Of a stretch of DNA of 64,000 nt, positions 17,907-26,979 are shown one piece after another. The notes beneath the pieces were generated by a model, which saw only the letters and a list, made by a program, of their open reading frames with translations, had not been told where the DNA came from and did no database searches. The stretch lies in the NCBI GenBank assembly GCA_002344205.1, contig DDSZ01000004.1, positions 1 to 64,000 on the forward strand, read 5' to 3'. The DNA is from Opitutaceae bacterium UBA2377. GTDB taxonomy: Bacteria; Verrucomicrobiota; Verrucomicrobiia; Opitutales; Opitutaceae. Both the position numbers and the translations under genes were made by a program. Position 1 is the stretch's first letter, and every line of letters begins with the position of its first letter.

Positions 17907-17940
17907 GGCTTCGGCGGACACAGCAAGGCTATGGCGGACA
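17907..17940 (+). repeat. Two related 14-bp units, GGCTnnGGCGGACA
   Basis: GGCTTCGGCGGACA (17907-17920) and GGCTATGGCGGACA (17927-17940) differ only at two positions and are spaced by 20 bp. They lie in the 189-bp gap between ptsI and the convergent PhyH gene, preceded by a partly complementary CCACCTTCGCC. This looks like a dispersed intergenic repeat. Confidence 0.5.
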
Positions 17941-17960
17941 GGCCGCGGACCGTTCGAAGC

Positions 17961-18761
17961 TTACACGTATTTTGCCCGGCCGGTCATCACATGGACTAGC
18001 CTGGGGTCGGCGCCGACGAGGAGTTTGTCCATCGTCGGCGTGGGCTCGGCGACCTGGCAGCGGAAGGCGAGGCTGTCGCCGCGCGCGTATTGGAGCTGCA
18101 TGAGATAGCGGGTCTTGGTGCCGACGTTGGGCATGCCGCGGTGCCAGGTCATGTGGTTGAAAAGATAAATGTCACCGGCGCGGCAGAGAATGGGCTCGGC
18201 GGGGCGGCCTTCGAACACGGGATTCTCGCCGGGCACCAAGCGGCCGGAATAGTGGCTGCCGGGAACGATCTCGGTGGGGCCGTCCTCGACCGCGAGGATG
18301 TCGCTGAGGGCGACCTGCACGCTCAGCCAGATCAGCGGCAGGCGCGCGCCGGCGGGCCAGCGGGGAATCTCGGGCGGGAGCGGGTGCTCCAGCTTGTTGC
18401 AGTCATCCACGTGCCACATCGAAACCGCCTGGCCGGGGCCGTTGCGGATGACGTTTTGCCCGCAGTAGCGGCACTCGGGCCCGAGGATGCCCTGCACGAG
18501 CGAGTAGATGGGCTCGCGGATAAAAAGCTTCACGAACTCGATGCTGTAGTCCTGCGCATTGCGGACCACGAACCAGTCGCCACGTTTTTCGGCGAAGGCC
18601 GGGTCGGCCACGGCCTCATCGGTGAGCCGGCGCAGCGTGGCGCACTCGGCCTGGCTGAAAACGCCGGGGATGAGGACGAAGCCTTCGCGGTGGAAGGTAT
18701 CGAGCAGGGCTTCGGCTTCGGCGGGAGGGAAGGGAACGGTGAGTCCGTCGGGTCGGTTCAT
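17961..18761 (-). CDS. Phytanoyl-CoA dioxygenase (PhyH) family protein
   Basis: Non-haem Fe(II)/2-oxoglutarate dioxygenase of 266 residues. The iron ligands are visible as His117 and Asp119 (MWHVDD) and His207 (MTWHRG), with Arg219 in the TKTRY stretch placed to bind 2-oxoglutarate. The N-terminal GFVLIPGVFSQAEC and central GPTEIVPGSH motifs are also typical. Members of this family hydroxylate diverse small molecules, and nothing here fixes the substrate. It is divergent from the Gfo/Idh gene and is one of two PhyH proteins in the window, the other at 28008. Confidence 0.85.
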   Translation of the reverse strand: MNRPDGLTVPFPPAEAEALLDTFHREGFVLIPGVFSQAECATLRRLTDEAVADPAFAEKRGDWFVVRNAQDYSIEFVKLFIREPIYSLVQGILGPECRYCGQNVIRNGPGQAVSMWHVDDCNKLEHPLPPEIPRWPAGARLPLIWLSVQVALSDILAVEDGPTEIVPGSHYSGRLVPGENPVFEGRPAEPILCRAGDIYLFNHMTWHRGMPNVGTKTRYLMQLQYARGDSLAFRCQVAEPTPTMDKLLVGADPRLVHVMTGRAKYV

Positions 18762-18899
18762 GGGGCGGGGTGGGTGGTGGTCCGCAGCCTAGAGCGGTTC
18801 GGGGCGACAATGACAAGCCCTCCTGCAAAAATCGTCTGAAAAATCAGGATCCGGTTTCCCGCGTTGCATCCCGTCGCGTGAGCGTCTGCTATCGGAGCC

Positions 18900-19892
18900 A
18901 TGCTTTTTTCCTCCCGCGAGAAGGTGCGGTGCGGCGTGGCCGGCGTCGGTTCGCTCGGCCAGCACCACGCTCGCATCTACGCCGCGCTGCCGGGTGCCGA
19001 ACTGGCCGGCATCTACGAGACCAGCGATGAGCGCGCGGCCGAGATCTGCGCGAAACACAACTGCCGGCGCTTCGCCACGCTGGCGGAGCTGGGCGAGGCC
19101 TGCGATGCCGTCTCGGTCGTGGTGCCGACGGACCTGCATGCCAAGGTGGCGCTGCCGCTGCTGGCGCAAAAGGCCCACCTGCTGATTGAGAAGCCGCTCT
19201 GCGCCAGCCTGGAGGAGGCGGAGCAGGTGCTGGCCGCAGCCCGGGAGCACGGCTGCCTCGTGCAGGTGGGGCACATCGAGCATTTCAACCCGGTGATGGC
19301 TTTTTTGGAGAAGCATGCCGACCGCCCCCAATACCTCACGACCGAGCGGCTCGCACCCTACCAGACCCGCGGCACGGAAGTGGGCGTGGTGCTCGACCTG
19401 ATGATCCACGACATCGGCATCGTGCTCGCGCTGGTGAAGTCCCCCATCCGCAAGATCGACAGCGTGGGCGTCCGCGTGCTTTCGAAAACCGAGGACATCG
19501 CCAATGCGCGGATCGAGTTCGAAAACGGCTGTGTGGCGAACCTCAGCGCTTCGCGGATGAGCCTGAAAAAGAACCGCGAGATCCGCATTTTCCAGGGCGA
19601 TGCCTACCTCTCGTTGGATTTCATGAACCAGAAGGGGCACCTCGTGAAGAAGACCGACCTCGTGGCCTACGGCGTGAAGCTCAAGGTCGGCCTCGCCAAG
19701 GCCGGCGACGCGTCGTCGATCCCGGTGCACGAGATTCCGATCGAGAAAGGCGAGCCGCTGGCGATCGAGCTCGCGCACTTCGTGGACAGCGTGCGGCAGG
19801 CGAAGCAGCCCAAGGTCGGCGGGGCGCTGGGGAAGAGCGCGCTCGAGGTGGCCATCACCATCACGGAACAGATCGGCCGGGCCCAAAAATAA
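18900..19892 (+). CDS. Gfo/Idh/MocA family NAD(P)-dependent oxidoreductase
   Basis: A 330-residue sugar-type dehydrogenase with an N-terminal Rossmann fold (GVAGVGSLGQHHARI, residues 12-26) and the family EKP motif at Glu97-Lys98-Pro99, followed by the alpha/beta C-terminal domain. It ends 49 bp before lpxB, so a role in lipid A sugar chemistry is plausible. GnnA, which oxidises UDP-GlcNAc at C3, belongs to this family and is often encoded beside lpx genes. No GnnB-like aminotransferase is seen here, so that role is only a hypothesis. Confidence 0.88.
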   Translation: MLFSSREKVRCGVAGVGSLGQHHARIYAALPGAELAGIYETSDERAAEICAKHNCRRFATLAELGEACDAVSVVVPTDLHAKVALPLLAQKAHLLIEKPLCASLEEAEQVLAAAREHGCLVQVGHIEHFNPVMAFLEKHADRPQYLTTERLAPYQTRGTEVGVVLDLMIHDIGIVLALVKSPIRKIDSVGVRVLSKTEDIANARIEFENGCVANLSASRMSLKKNREIRIFQGDAYLSLDFMNQKGHLVKKTDLVAYGVKLKVGLAKAGDASSIPVHEIPIEKGEPLAIELAHFVDSVRQAKQPKVGGALGKSALEVAITITEQIGRAQK

Positions 19893-19941
19893 TGGCCGCG
19901 AAGAAACGCAAAGAGCCGCGAAAACGGGCCGCCGTGCAACC

Positions 19942-21099
19942 ATGAGTCAGCAGTTGTTGCCTTTCCGTTTCCCGGCCCCCGCAGGCGGCGGCGTGGACGT
20001 GCTCATCGTGGCGGGTGAGCATTCGGGCGACGAGCATGCGGCCCGGCTGGTGCGCGAACTGGCGGCGATGCGGCCCGGCCTGCGCGTTGCGGCGCTGGGC
20101 GGGCCGGAACTGGCGGCGGCCGGTGCGCAACTGCTGCACAATCTCACGGCCTCTTCGGTCGTGGGTTTTGTCGAGGTGCTGAAGAACTACTCCTTTTTCA
20201 AGGCGCTCTTCGAGGAGACCTTGCGCTGGATCGGCGAACACCGGCCGCGGGCGGTGTGTTTTGTGGATTATCCGGGTTTCAACCTCCGCCTGGCCGCGGC
20301 GCTGCGCGAACGCGGGCTGAGTGTAAAAGGCGGGGGCGCGGTGCAACTGCTCTACTACATTTCGCCGCAAATCTGGGCGTGGAAGGGCAAGCGGCGCTTC
20401 ACGATGGCGCGCGATCTCGACGCACTCGCGGTGATTTTTCCGTTTGAGGTGGCGTGCTACCGCGACACGGACCTGCCGGCGGAGTTCGTCGGCCATCCGT
20501 TCCTGGCCGCGGACTACGTGCCGCCGGTGCGCCACGACCCGGGCGGTCCGGTGCTGTTGCTGCCCGGCAGTCGCGTGCAGGCCGTGGAGCGGATTTATCC
20601 GATCCTGCTGGCCGCCTACCGTAAATACCGGGCGGACGGAGGCGAGCGCGAAGCGGTGGTGATTTACCCCAGCGAGGAAGTGGCCGCGGTGCTGCGCCGG
20701 CATGAGGCGCAGGGCTGCCGTTTGGCGCCGACCGGCGAACCCGTGGTGGCGGCCGCGGTGCTCACGAGCTCGGGCACGATGTCGCTGCACTGTGCGCTGG
20801 CCGGCATCCCCGGCGCCATTGCCTACCGCACGAATCCCATCACGTATCTGCTGGCACGTTGGTGGGTGAAACTGGACTACATCGGCATCGCCAACCTCCT
20901 CCTCAAGGAGCCGATGTATCCGGAATATATTCAAGGCGCGGCCACGGCGGAGGCGCTGGCGGTCGAGTTGCAGGCCGGTTTGGCGGATCCGGCCCGGCTT
21001 GCCGGGACACAACGGCAGGCAGAGGCCTTGCGCACGCTTTTGGACCAACCGGCCGGTGGCACCGCTGCGGACTGGCTTGCCCGGAGGATTGGAGCATGA
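19942..21099 (+). CDS. lpxB: Lipid-A-disaccharide synthase
   Basis: GT19 glycosyltransferase that joins UDP-diacyl-GlcN to lipid X at the inner-membrane face. The 385-residue protein has the N-terminal LIVAGEHSGDEHAARLV, the GFVEVLKNY segment, CFVDYPGFNLRLA, ISPQIWAWKGKR and LLPGSRVQAV, all characteristic of LpxB. It is probably cotranscribed with the upstream Gfo/Idh gene. Its presence shows the organism makes lipid A. Confidence 0.96.
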   Translation: MSQQLLPFRFPAPAGGGVDVLIVAGEHSGDEHAARLVRELAAMRPGLRVAALGGPELAAAGAQLLHNLTASSVVGFVEVLKNYSFFKALFEETLRWIGEHRPRAVCFVDYPGFNLRLAAALRERGLSVKGGGAVQLLYYISPQIWAWKGKRRFTMARDLDALAVIFPFEVACYRDTDLPAEFVGHPFLAADYVPPVRHDPGGPVLLLPGSRVQAVERIYPILLAAYRKYRADGGEREAVVIYPSEEVAAVLRRHEAQGCRLAPTGEPVVAAAVLTSSGTMSLHCALAGIPGAIAYRTNPITYLLARWWVKLDYIGIANLLLKEPMYPEYIQGAATAEALAVELQAGLADPARLAGTQRQAEALRTLLDQPAGGTAADWLARRIGA

Positions 21100-21139
21100 C
21101 TCATTCGTTCGTGCGGGCGCGATGCAGTCCGTTTACCCC

Positions 21140-24100
21140 ATGAGCGTCCGGACCTCCATTTCCCACCGCCGCAGCTACGTCCTCACCGTGGTGATCTTTA
21201 TTTTGGGGGTTGCGGCCTCGGTCTTGGCCTGGTGGCTGGTGCGGATCGAGACCCAACGCGTGGATGAAGCGCGTTTTGGCCGGCAGACCGAGCGGCTGAC
21301 GCAGACGATCCTGGGTCGCTTTGCCACGGTGTCTGATCAGTTGCACGGTGCCCGGGCGCTGGCGCTTTCGAGCGAGGAGGTAAATCCGCAGGAATGGTCG
21401 GTCTATTTCGATACCATCACCCGGCAGTTCGCCAACGGCATCGTGGGCATGGGCTATGTCGAGCGGGTGGCCCGGGCCGAGGTGGATGCCTTCGAGGCGG
21501 AGATGCGGGCCCACTGGCGGCCGGACTTCACCGTGCAGCGTTCCGGCACACGCGACTGGCTATATGTCGTCACGAGCATCGAGCCGGAGGCGCGCAACAC
21601 CGGCGTGCTCGGGCTCGACATCGGCTCGGGCAACACCCGCCGGCTCGCGGCCGACGAGGCGGCCCGGCGCAACTCCCTCGTGCTCTCGCGGCGGATCCGG
21701 CTCGACTACGACGGCCAGCTCTCGGTCCCCGGCTTTCTCCTCCTGCTGCCGGTGTATGAAGGCGGCGAGGCGCCGGCGGATGAGGAAGCGCGTCTGCGGG
21801 CGGTGCGCGGGTGGGTTTATGCCTCGATCCGGATCGACGAGTTGCTGGCCGACATGGCCGAGAGCGCAGCCGTGCAACTGGACTTCGAGGTTTTCGAGGG
21901 TCCCGAGACCACCGCAGCCACCTTGCTCTTTGACGGGGATGGGCACCTCGCCGGGGAAAACCGGACCTTCACCGAGGAGGATTATGCCGACCGCAGCATC
22001 CATGGCCAGCGGCCCGTGAAAGTGCTCGGACAATCCTGGACCCTCTGGCTTAGCTCCACCCCGGCATTCGACGCGGATGGCAACCAGCTCATGGCCTGGG
22101 TTGTGGGCGGCGGCGGCTTGGTCGCCTCGTTGCTGGGTGCGTTGTTGACCTTCAGCCTAGTGAACTCACGCGTGCAGGCCCAGGAACTGGCGGAGCGGAT
22201 GACGCGGAACCTGCGCCAGGCCGAGGCCGAGTCGCGCCGGCTGGCAATGATTGCGCGGCACACAACCAACGCTGTCGGCTTGTCCGATACGGAAGGCCGC
22301 GTGGTGTGGATGAACGAAGGTTTCACGCGGCTCTTTGGCTTCACGTTGGACGAGGTGAAGGGCAAATTCGCTCCCGAGCTGGTGCGCGGTCCCAAGACCA
22401 ACAAGCGCACCTACGCCGAGGCGCTTTTGGCCGCGCGCGCGGGCCGCGAGTTCCGCGGCGAGATGCTTAACTACACCAAAGACGGGCGCGAAATCTGGTG
22501 TGCGACGGAAACCCAGCCCTTGCGCGACGAGGCGGGCAACCTGACGGGTTTCATGTCGATCCAACTCGACATCACCGACCGCAAGCGGGCCGAGGAGGAA
22601 GCGGCCCGCAAAGAGTCGCAACTGCAGTTCATCTTCGACAATGTCCCGGTGGGCATCAGTTGGGTGCGCTACGATGCCGCCGGCAACGAGTCGCGCAACA
22701 GCGCCTGGTTCTTCCGCATCACCGGGCTCAAGCGGAGCGAACTGCTCACCGCCGACAATGTCCGGCAGATTTCTCATCCCGACGATCTCAAGCAGCAGGA
22801 TGTATTTCGCCGGCAGCTTGAACAGGGTGAACTCGATGAGTTCAGCCTGGAAAAACGCTACCAGCGGACCGACGGCACCACCGTGTGGGTGCTGCTCAGT
22901 TGCAAGGCCTATCGCACGCCCGACGGCCGGCTCGACCAGGAGATCGCGACGATCATCGACATCACGGAACGCAAGCGCGCGGAGGAGGCGTTGGCGCTGA
23001 AGGAGGCGCAGATGCGCTTCGTGTTCGACGTGGTGCCCGTGGGCATCCACCTGCACATCGTGCGCGGCAGCGGCCCCGGGATGATTGAAACCCGCCTGGT
23101 CAACGATGCGCACAGCCGGATCACCGGGCTCACGCCCGCGCAGATGCAGGACCAGGCGGTCTTTGCCGCCATCACCCATCCCGACGACTACGCGAAGCAG
23201 CGCGAACTCTACGCCGCGATGCAACGCGGGGAGACCGACCGCTTTCAGTTGGAAAAACGTTACCTGAGACCGGAAGGACGCTACACCTGGGTGCTGCTTT
23301 CGACCCGGCGATTTCCGGATGCGGATGGCGGCGGATTCCAAGACATCGTCACTGTCGTGGACATCGACGAACAACGCCGGCAGGCCGAGGAGCTGCGGGA
23401 AGCCAAGGAGACCGCGGAGGCGGCCAGCCTTGCGAAGAGCCAGTTCCTCGCGATGATGAGCCACGAGATCCGCACGCCGATGAACGGCGTGATCGGCATG
23501 ACCTCGCTGCTGTTGGATTCGCCTCTCAGCGCCGAGCAGCGCGAATACACCGAGACCATCCGGCAGAGCGGCGATCAGCTCCTGACCATCATCAACGATA
23601 TTCTCGACTTCTCCAAGATCGAGTCAGGCCGGCTGGAGCTGGAGCAGGTGGAGTTCAGCGTGCGGGAGTGTGTCGAGGGCGCGCTGGACCTGCTGGCGCC
23701 GCGGGTGGCCGAGAAAGGGCTCGACCTGCTCTACGAGATTGCGGACGGCGTGCCGGGCACCGTGCGGGGCGATTCCACGCGTCTGCGACAGGTGTTGGTC
23801 AACCTGCTGTCCAACGCCGTCAAGTTCACGAAGGAGGGCGAGGTTGTGCTCGCCCTGCGCCCGGGCCCGGCCTCGGCGGAACATCTGGAGCTGGTCTTTG
23901 CGGTGCGCGACACCGGTATCGGCATCCCGCCGGAAGCACAGGCGCGGCTTTTCCAGTCCTTCAGCCAGGTGGATACCTCCACGACGCGAAAATACGGCGG
24001 CACCGGTCTGGGCCTCGCGATCAGCAAGCGGTTGGTCGAGATGATGGGCGGGCAGCTGTGGGTCGAGAGCAGTCCCGGCCATGGCTCGACCTTCCACTTC

Positions 24101-24970
24101 AGCATCGTCGTCAACATCGTGCCCAGCGCGCCGCGGCATTTCCATGCGCCGGGCTTTACCGACCTCGCCGACAAGCGGCTGCTTATCGTGGACGACAACG
24201 CGACGAACCGGCGCATCCTCGGCACGCAGGCGACGGGCTGGGGGATGCATGCGCGGGCCGCCGCGAGCCCGGCCGAAGCTCTGGAGTGGCTGCGGACCGG
24301 AGTGCATTTCGATGTCGCCATCCTGGACATGCACATGCCGGAGATGGACGGCCAGATGCTGGCGCGGGAAATCCGCCGGCTCCGGCCCGACGCACCGCTA
24401 CCGCTGATTCTGCTGTCCTCGCTCGGCCAGCGCGAACACGCCGGCGGCGACGGGCTTTTCACGGCCTACCTCACCAAGCCAGCGAAGCCGGCAAAGATAT
24501 TGGAGGCGCTCGCGGGTATCTTCCGCGGCCAAGCCGCCACTCCGCAAGCCGTTGTGCGCGCAGCGGTCGCGGATGTTCCGGTTACGCGCGCCGAGCATAT
24601 CCTGCTGGCAGAAGACAACACCGTGAACCAAAAGGTGGCGCTGATGATGCTCAGCCGGCTGGGCTACCGGGCGGATGTGGCGGCGAACGGCTACGAAGTG
24701 CTCGATGCGCTTGGGCGCCAGAACTACGACATCATCCTGATGGATGTGCAGATGCCGGAAATGGACGGCCTGGAGGCCACGCGGCGCATTGTTACCCGGA
24801 CGCCCGACCCGGCGGCGCGGCCGTGGATCGTCGCACTCACGGCCAATGCCATGCAGGGTGATCGCGAGCAATGCCTCGCTGCCGGCATGGATGACTACAT
24901 CAGCAAACCCATCCGCCGCGATGAACTGGAAGCGGCGCTGGCCCGGGCCCGGGCGCGACGTTCCGTCTGA
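21140..24970 (+). CDS. Hybrid sensor histidine kinase: CHASE, three PAS, two receiver domains
   Basis: A 1276-residue membrane sensor. A first membrane segment (YVLTVVIFILGVAASVLAWW, about residues 13-32) and a second near residue 320 bracket a periplasmic CHASE-type ligand domain. Three PAS/PAC units follow, each PAC ending in D-I-D or similar. The HisKA box carries His775 (MMSHEIRTPMNG) and the ATPase domain shows NLLSNAVKFT, DTGIGIP and GTGLGLAI. Two receiver domains have intact phospho-aspartates at Asp1063 and Asp1202. No Hpt domain is present. Starts at 21122 and 21140 are equally possible. It stands alone without an obvious target regulator and converges on hemA with a 20-bp gap. Confidence 0.93.
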   Translation: MSVRTSISHRRSYVLTVVIFILGVAASVLAWWLVRIETQRVDEARFGRQTERLTQTILGRFATVSDQLHGARALALSSEEVNPQEWSVYFDTITRQFANGIVGMGYVERVARAEVDAFEAEMRAHWRPDFTVQRSGTRDWLYVVTSIEPEARNTGVLGLDIGSGNTRRLAADEAARRNSLVLSRRIRLDYDGQLSVPGFLLLLPVYEGGEAPADEEARLRAVRGWVYASIRIDELLADMAESAAVQLDFEVFEGPETTAATLLFDGDGHLAGENRTFTEEDYADRSIHGQRPVKVLGQSWTLWLSSTPAFDADGNQLMAWVVGGGGLVASLLGALLTFSLVNSRVQAQELAERMTRNLRQAEAESRRLAMIARHTTNAVGLSDTEGRVVWMNEGFTRLFGFTLDEVKGKFAPELVRGPKTNKRTYAEALLAARAGREFRGEMLNYTKDGREIWCATETQPLRDEAGNLTGFMSIQLDITDRKRAEEEAARKESQLQFIFDNVPVGISWVRYDAAGNESRNSAWFFRITGLKRSELLTADNVRQISHPDDLKQQDVFRRQLEQGELDEFSLEKRYQRTDGTTVWVLLSCKAYRTPDGRLDQEIATIIDITERKRAEEALALKEAQMRFVFDVVPVGIHLHIVRGSGPGMIETRLVNDAHSRITGLTPAQMQDQAVFAAITHPDDYAKQRELYAAMQRGETDRFQLEKRYLRPEGRYTWVLLSTRRFPDADGGGFQDIVTVVDIDEQRRQAEELREAKETAEAASLAKSQFLAMMSHEIRTPMNGVIGMTSLLLDSPLSAEQREYTETIRQSGDQLLTIINDILDFSKIESGRLELEQVEFSVRECVEGALDLLAPRVAEKGLDLLYEIADGVPGTVRGDSTRLRQVLVNLLSNAVKFTKEGEVVLALRPGPASAEHLELVFAVRDTGIGIPPEAQARLFQSFSQVDTSTTRKYGGTGLGLAISKRLVEMMGGQLWVESSPGHGSTFHFSIVVNIVPSAPRHFHAPGFTDLADKRLLIVDDNATNRRILGTQATGWGMHARAAASPAEALEWLRTGVHFDVAILDMHMPEMDGQMLAREIRRLRPDAPLPLILLSSLGQREHAGGDGLFTAYLTKPAKPAKILEALAGIFRGQAATPQAVVRAAVADVPVTRAEHILLAEDNTVNQKVALMMLSRLGYRADVAANGYEVLDALGRQNYDIILMDVQMPEMDGLEATRRIVTRTPDPAARPWIVALTANAMQGDREQCLAAGMDDYISKPIRRDELEAALARARARRSV

Positions 24971-24990
24971 GCCTTGCGCCAGCCGGCGTA

Positions 24991-26091
24991 TCAGGAAGCG
25001 GGTTGGTGCCGGGCCGGGGATTCGTCGGCGGGAGCCGGGGCGGTTTGGGCAAGGCGCGGACCGATGTCCTGCCAAAGCCGGCCGGCCCGTTCATCGAGCA
25101 AAGTGCGGCCACGGCTGAGTTCGGCTTCGCGGGCGGCGCGGTTTTCCCCGGCGATCTTGGCGAGATCGTCGAGGTTGTAGAGATACACGTTTTCGAGTCG
25201 ACCGACCTCGGTCTCGACGTCGCGGGGCAGGGCGAGATCGATGAACAACTGCGGGCGGGCGGCACGGCGGCGCATCGCCGACTGCACGGCGGCGGCCGGC
25301 AAGACCGCGCCCGGCGCGGCGGTGGCGCAGACAATGATGTCGAATTCGCCGAGCTTCACGGGCACGAGCCAGAAAGGCAGGGCGAAGGCGCCGAGGCCCT
25401 CGGACAGCGCCATGGCGCGCTCCAGACGGCGGCTGGCGACCGAGAGCGAGCCGGCGCCGCGGCTTTGGAAAGCGCGGGCGGTCTTTTCGCCGATCTCGCC
25501 GGCGCCCACCAGCAGGACGCGTGTGGGCGCAAGGTCGCCAAATATATCGCGGGCCAGCTCGACGGCAACGTTGGCCACGCTCACCTGGCCGGTGGAGATG
25601 GCGGTGTGCGTGCGCACATGCTTGGCGGCTTGGAAGGCTTTTTGGAAAACGCGGTTGAGCACGGGGCCGGTGCTGCCGCTCGCCTGGGCCACGGCGTAGG
25701 CTTCCTTCACCTGGCCGAAGATTTCGGTCTCGCCCACGAGTTGGGAATCAAGCCCGGCCGCAACCTCCAGCAGGTGCCGCACGGTCTGCTCGCCGCGCAG
25801 GCTCACGCGGTGGCGCATGAAGTCTGCCTCGGCAAATTGCTGCCGCCGGCAGAAAACCGCCTGCACGCGCTCGGGCACGCCGGGGGCGTCGGCCACGCCG
25901 TAGAACTCTACCCGGTTGCAGGTGTTGAGGATGGCAAATTCACGCAGCCCGGGGATGGCGCGGAGTTCACCCTGCAGAAATTCGGTCGCCCCCGGAGCGA
26001 GCGACAGCCGCTCCCGCACCTCGAGCGGGGTGGTGTGGTGGTTGGCCCCGAGGATGAAGAGGCCGCCGTCATTTTCGGGTGCACCGCTCAT
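24991..26091 (-). CDS. hemA: Glutamyl-tRNA reductase
   Basis: First committed step of C5 haem synthesis, reducing Glu-tRNA to glutamate-1-semialdehyde with NADPH. The 366-residue protein has the catalytic Cys58 in NTCNRVEFYG, the GANHHTTPLEVRE N-terminus, the conserved VGETEIFGQVKEAY and the Rossmann loop VLLVGAGEIGEKTA. Its ATG at 26091 overlaps the TGA of the upstream membrane gene (ATGA), so the two are translationally coupled. The open frame continues far upstream, but that part lies opposite or out of frame with other real genes and is not hemA. Confidence 0.96.
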   Translation of the reverse strand: MSGAPENDGGLFILGANHHTTPLEVRERLSLAPGATEFLQGELRAIPGLREFAILNTCNRVEFYGVADAPGVPERVQAVFCRRQQFAEADFMRHRVSLRGEQTVRHLLEVAAGLDSQLVGETEIFGQVKEAYAVAQASGSTGPVLNRVFQKAFQAAKHVRTHTAISTGQVSVANVAVELARDIFGDLAPTRVLLVGAGEIGEKTARAFQSRGAGSLSVASRRLERAMALSEGLGAFALPFWLVPVKLGEFDIIVCATAAPGAVLPAAAVQSAMRRRAARPQLFIDLALPRDVETEVGRLENVYLYNLDDLAKIAGENRAAREAELSRGRTLLDERAGRLWQDIGPRLAQTAPAPADESPARHQPAS

Positions 26092-26891
26092 GCGTGGGAA
26101 AGGACGCCGAGCGAGAGCAGCGCGACGGCGAACAGGGCGATGCCGGCCCAGCCGAAACGGGTCGCGACGAGTTTGCCGCTGAGCCGCAGCGCGAGGGCGG
26201 CGGCGTAGCCGGCCCAGATGAGGACCGTCAACAGGTGGGCGATCCCGATGCGGCTGAGATCCTGCAGCCAGTAAACCGAGCCCACTGCCAGCGAGGCGGA
26301 AAGGAGCAAGGTGCCGAAGCCGAGGAGCCGCACGCTGATCAGGTCGAGGTCGAGGAGCGAAGGCAGAAAGGAAAACCAGCCGCCGAGGTTTTTGTGCTTC
26401 AGCGAGTAATTGCGCAGCAGCAGCATGACCGCGGTGAGGGCGAGGAGCGCAAACACCCCGTAGCTGAAGAGGGCCAGCGCCGCATGAAACTCGATCCAGG
26501 CGTTGCCGCCGAAGATGCCGCTGCGCCGCGTGGCGTCCCAGGCGGGAATGAGCAGCGAGGTCAGCGTCAGCGTGGCGGCGAGGCAGGCCGTGAAGTAGCC
26601 CAGCAGGCTGCTGCGAAAAGTGACCCCGATCACCAGATACAGGGAAATGGCCGACCACGCGGTGAACTGGAAAAGCTCGAAGGTGTTGCCCAGCGGACAG
26701 CCGCCGACCGCCAGCCCGCGGAGATAGAGCCCGGTGACCTGCATGCTGTAGCCGGCGAGGATGAGCCCATACATCGCGACATTGAGCGGCCGGCCGCCCC
26801 GCAGGAGCGACCAGGTGCCCAGCAAAAAGCCCACCAGATAGAACTCGGCGGCGAGCCAGAGCCAGGTGCGGTCGGTCATTTGGGCGAGCAT
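26088..26891 (-). CDS. CcsA/HemX-type cytochrome c assembly membrane protein
   Basis: A 267-residue integral membrane protein with about eight hydrophobic segments and the family stretch CPLGNTFELFQFTAWSAISLYL. Relatives include CcsA/ResC, which handles haem for cytochrome c maturation, and HemX, which is commonly encoded next to hemA and affects its level. The four-base overlap with hemA favours a HemX-like role; no tryptophan-rich WWD motif is obvious. An ATG at 26879 (MTDRTWLW) is an alternative start. It is divergent from the AraC gene. Confidence 0.82.
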   Translation of the reverse strand: MLAQMTDRTWLWLAAEFYLVGFLLGTWSLLRGGRPLNVAMYGLILAGYSMQVTGLYLRGLAVGGCPLGNTFELFQFTAWSAISLYLVIGVTFRSSLLGYFTACLAATLTLTSLLIPAWDATRRSGIFGGNAWIEFHAALALFSYGVFALLALTAVMLLLRNYSLKHKNLGGWFSFLPSLLDLDLISVRLLGFGTLLLSASLAVGSVYWLQDLSRIGIAHLLTVLIWAGYAAALALRLSGKLVATRFGWAGIALFAVALLSLGVLSHA

Positions 26892-26979
26892 AAGGGCTGG
26901 AACGTGCCCCGCTGGCGGCCCGGAGGCAAGTCCGGCGGCGGCTTGAATCGCGGCGGCGGGGCGTCACTGTGCGCGGGAC

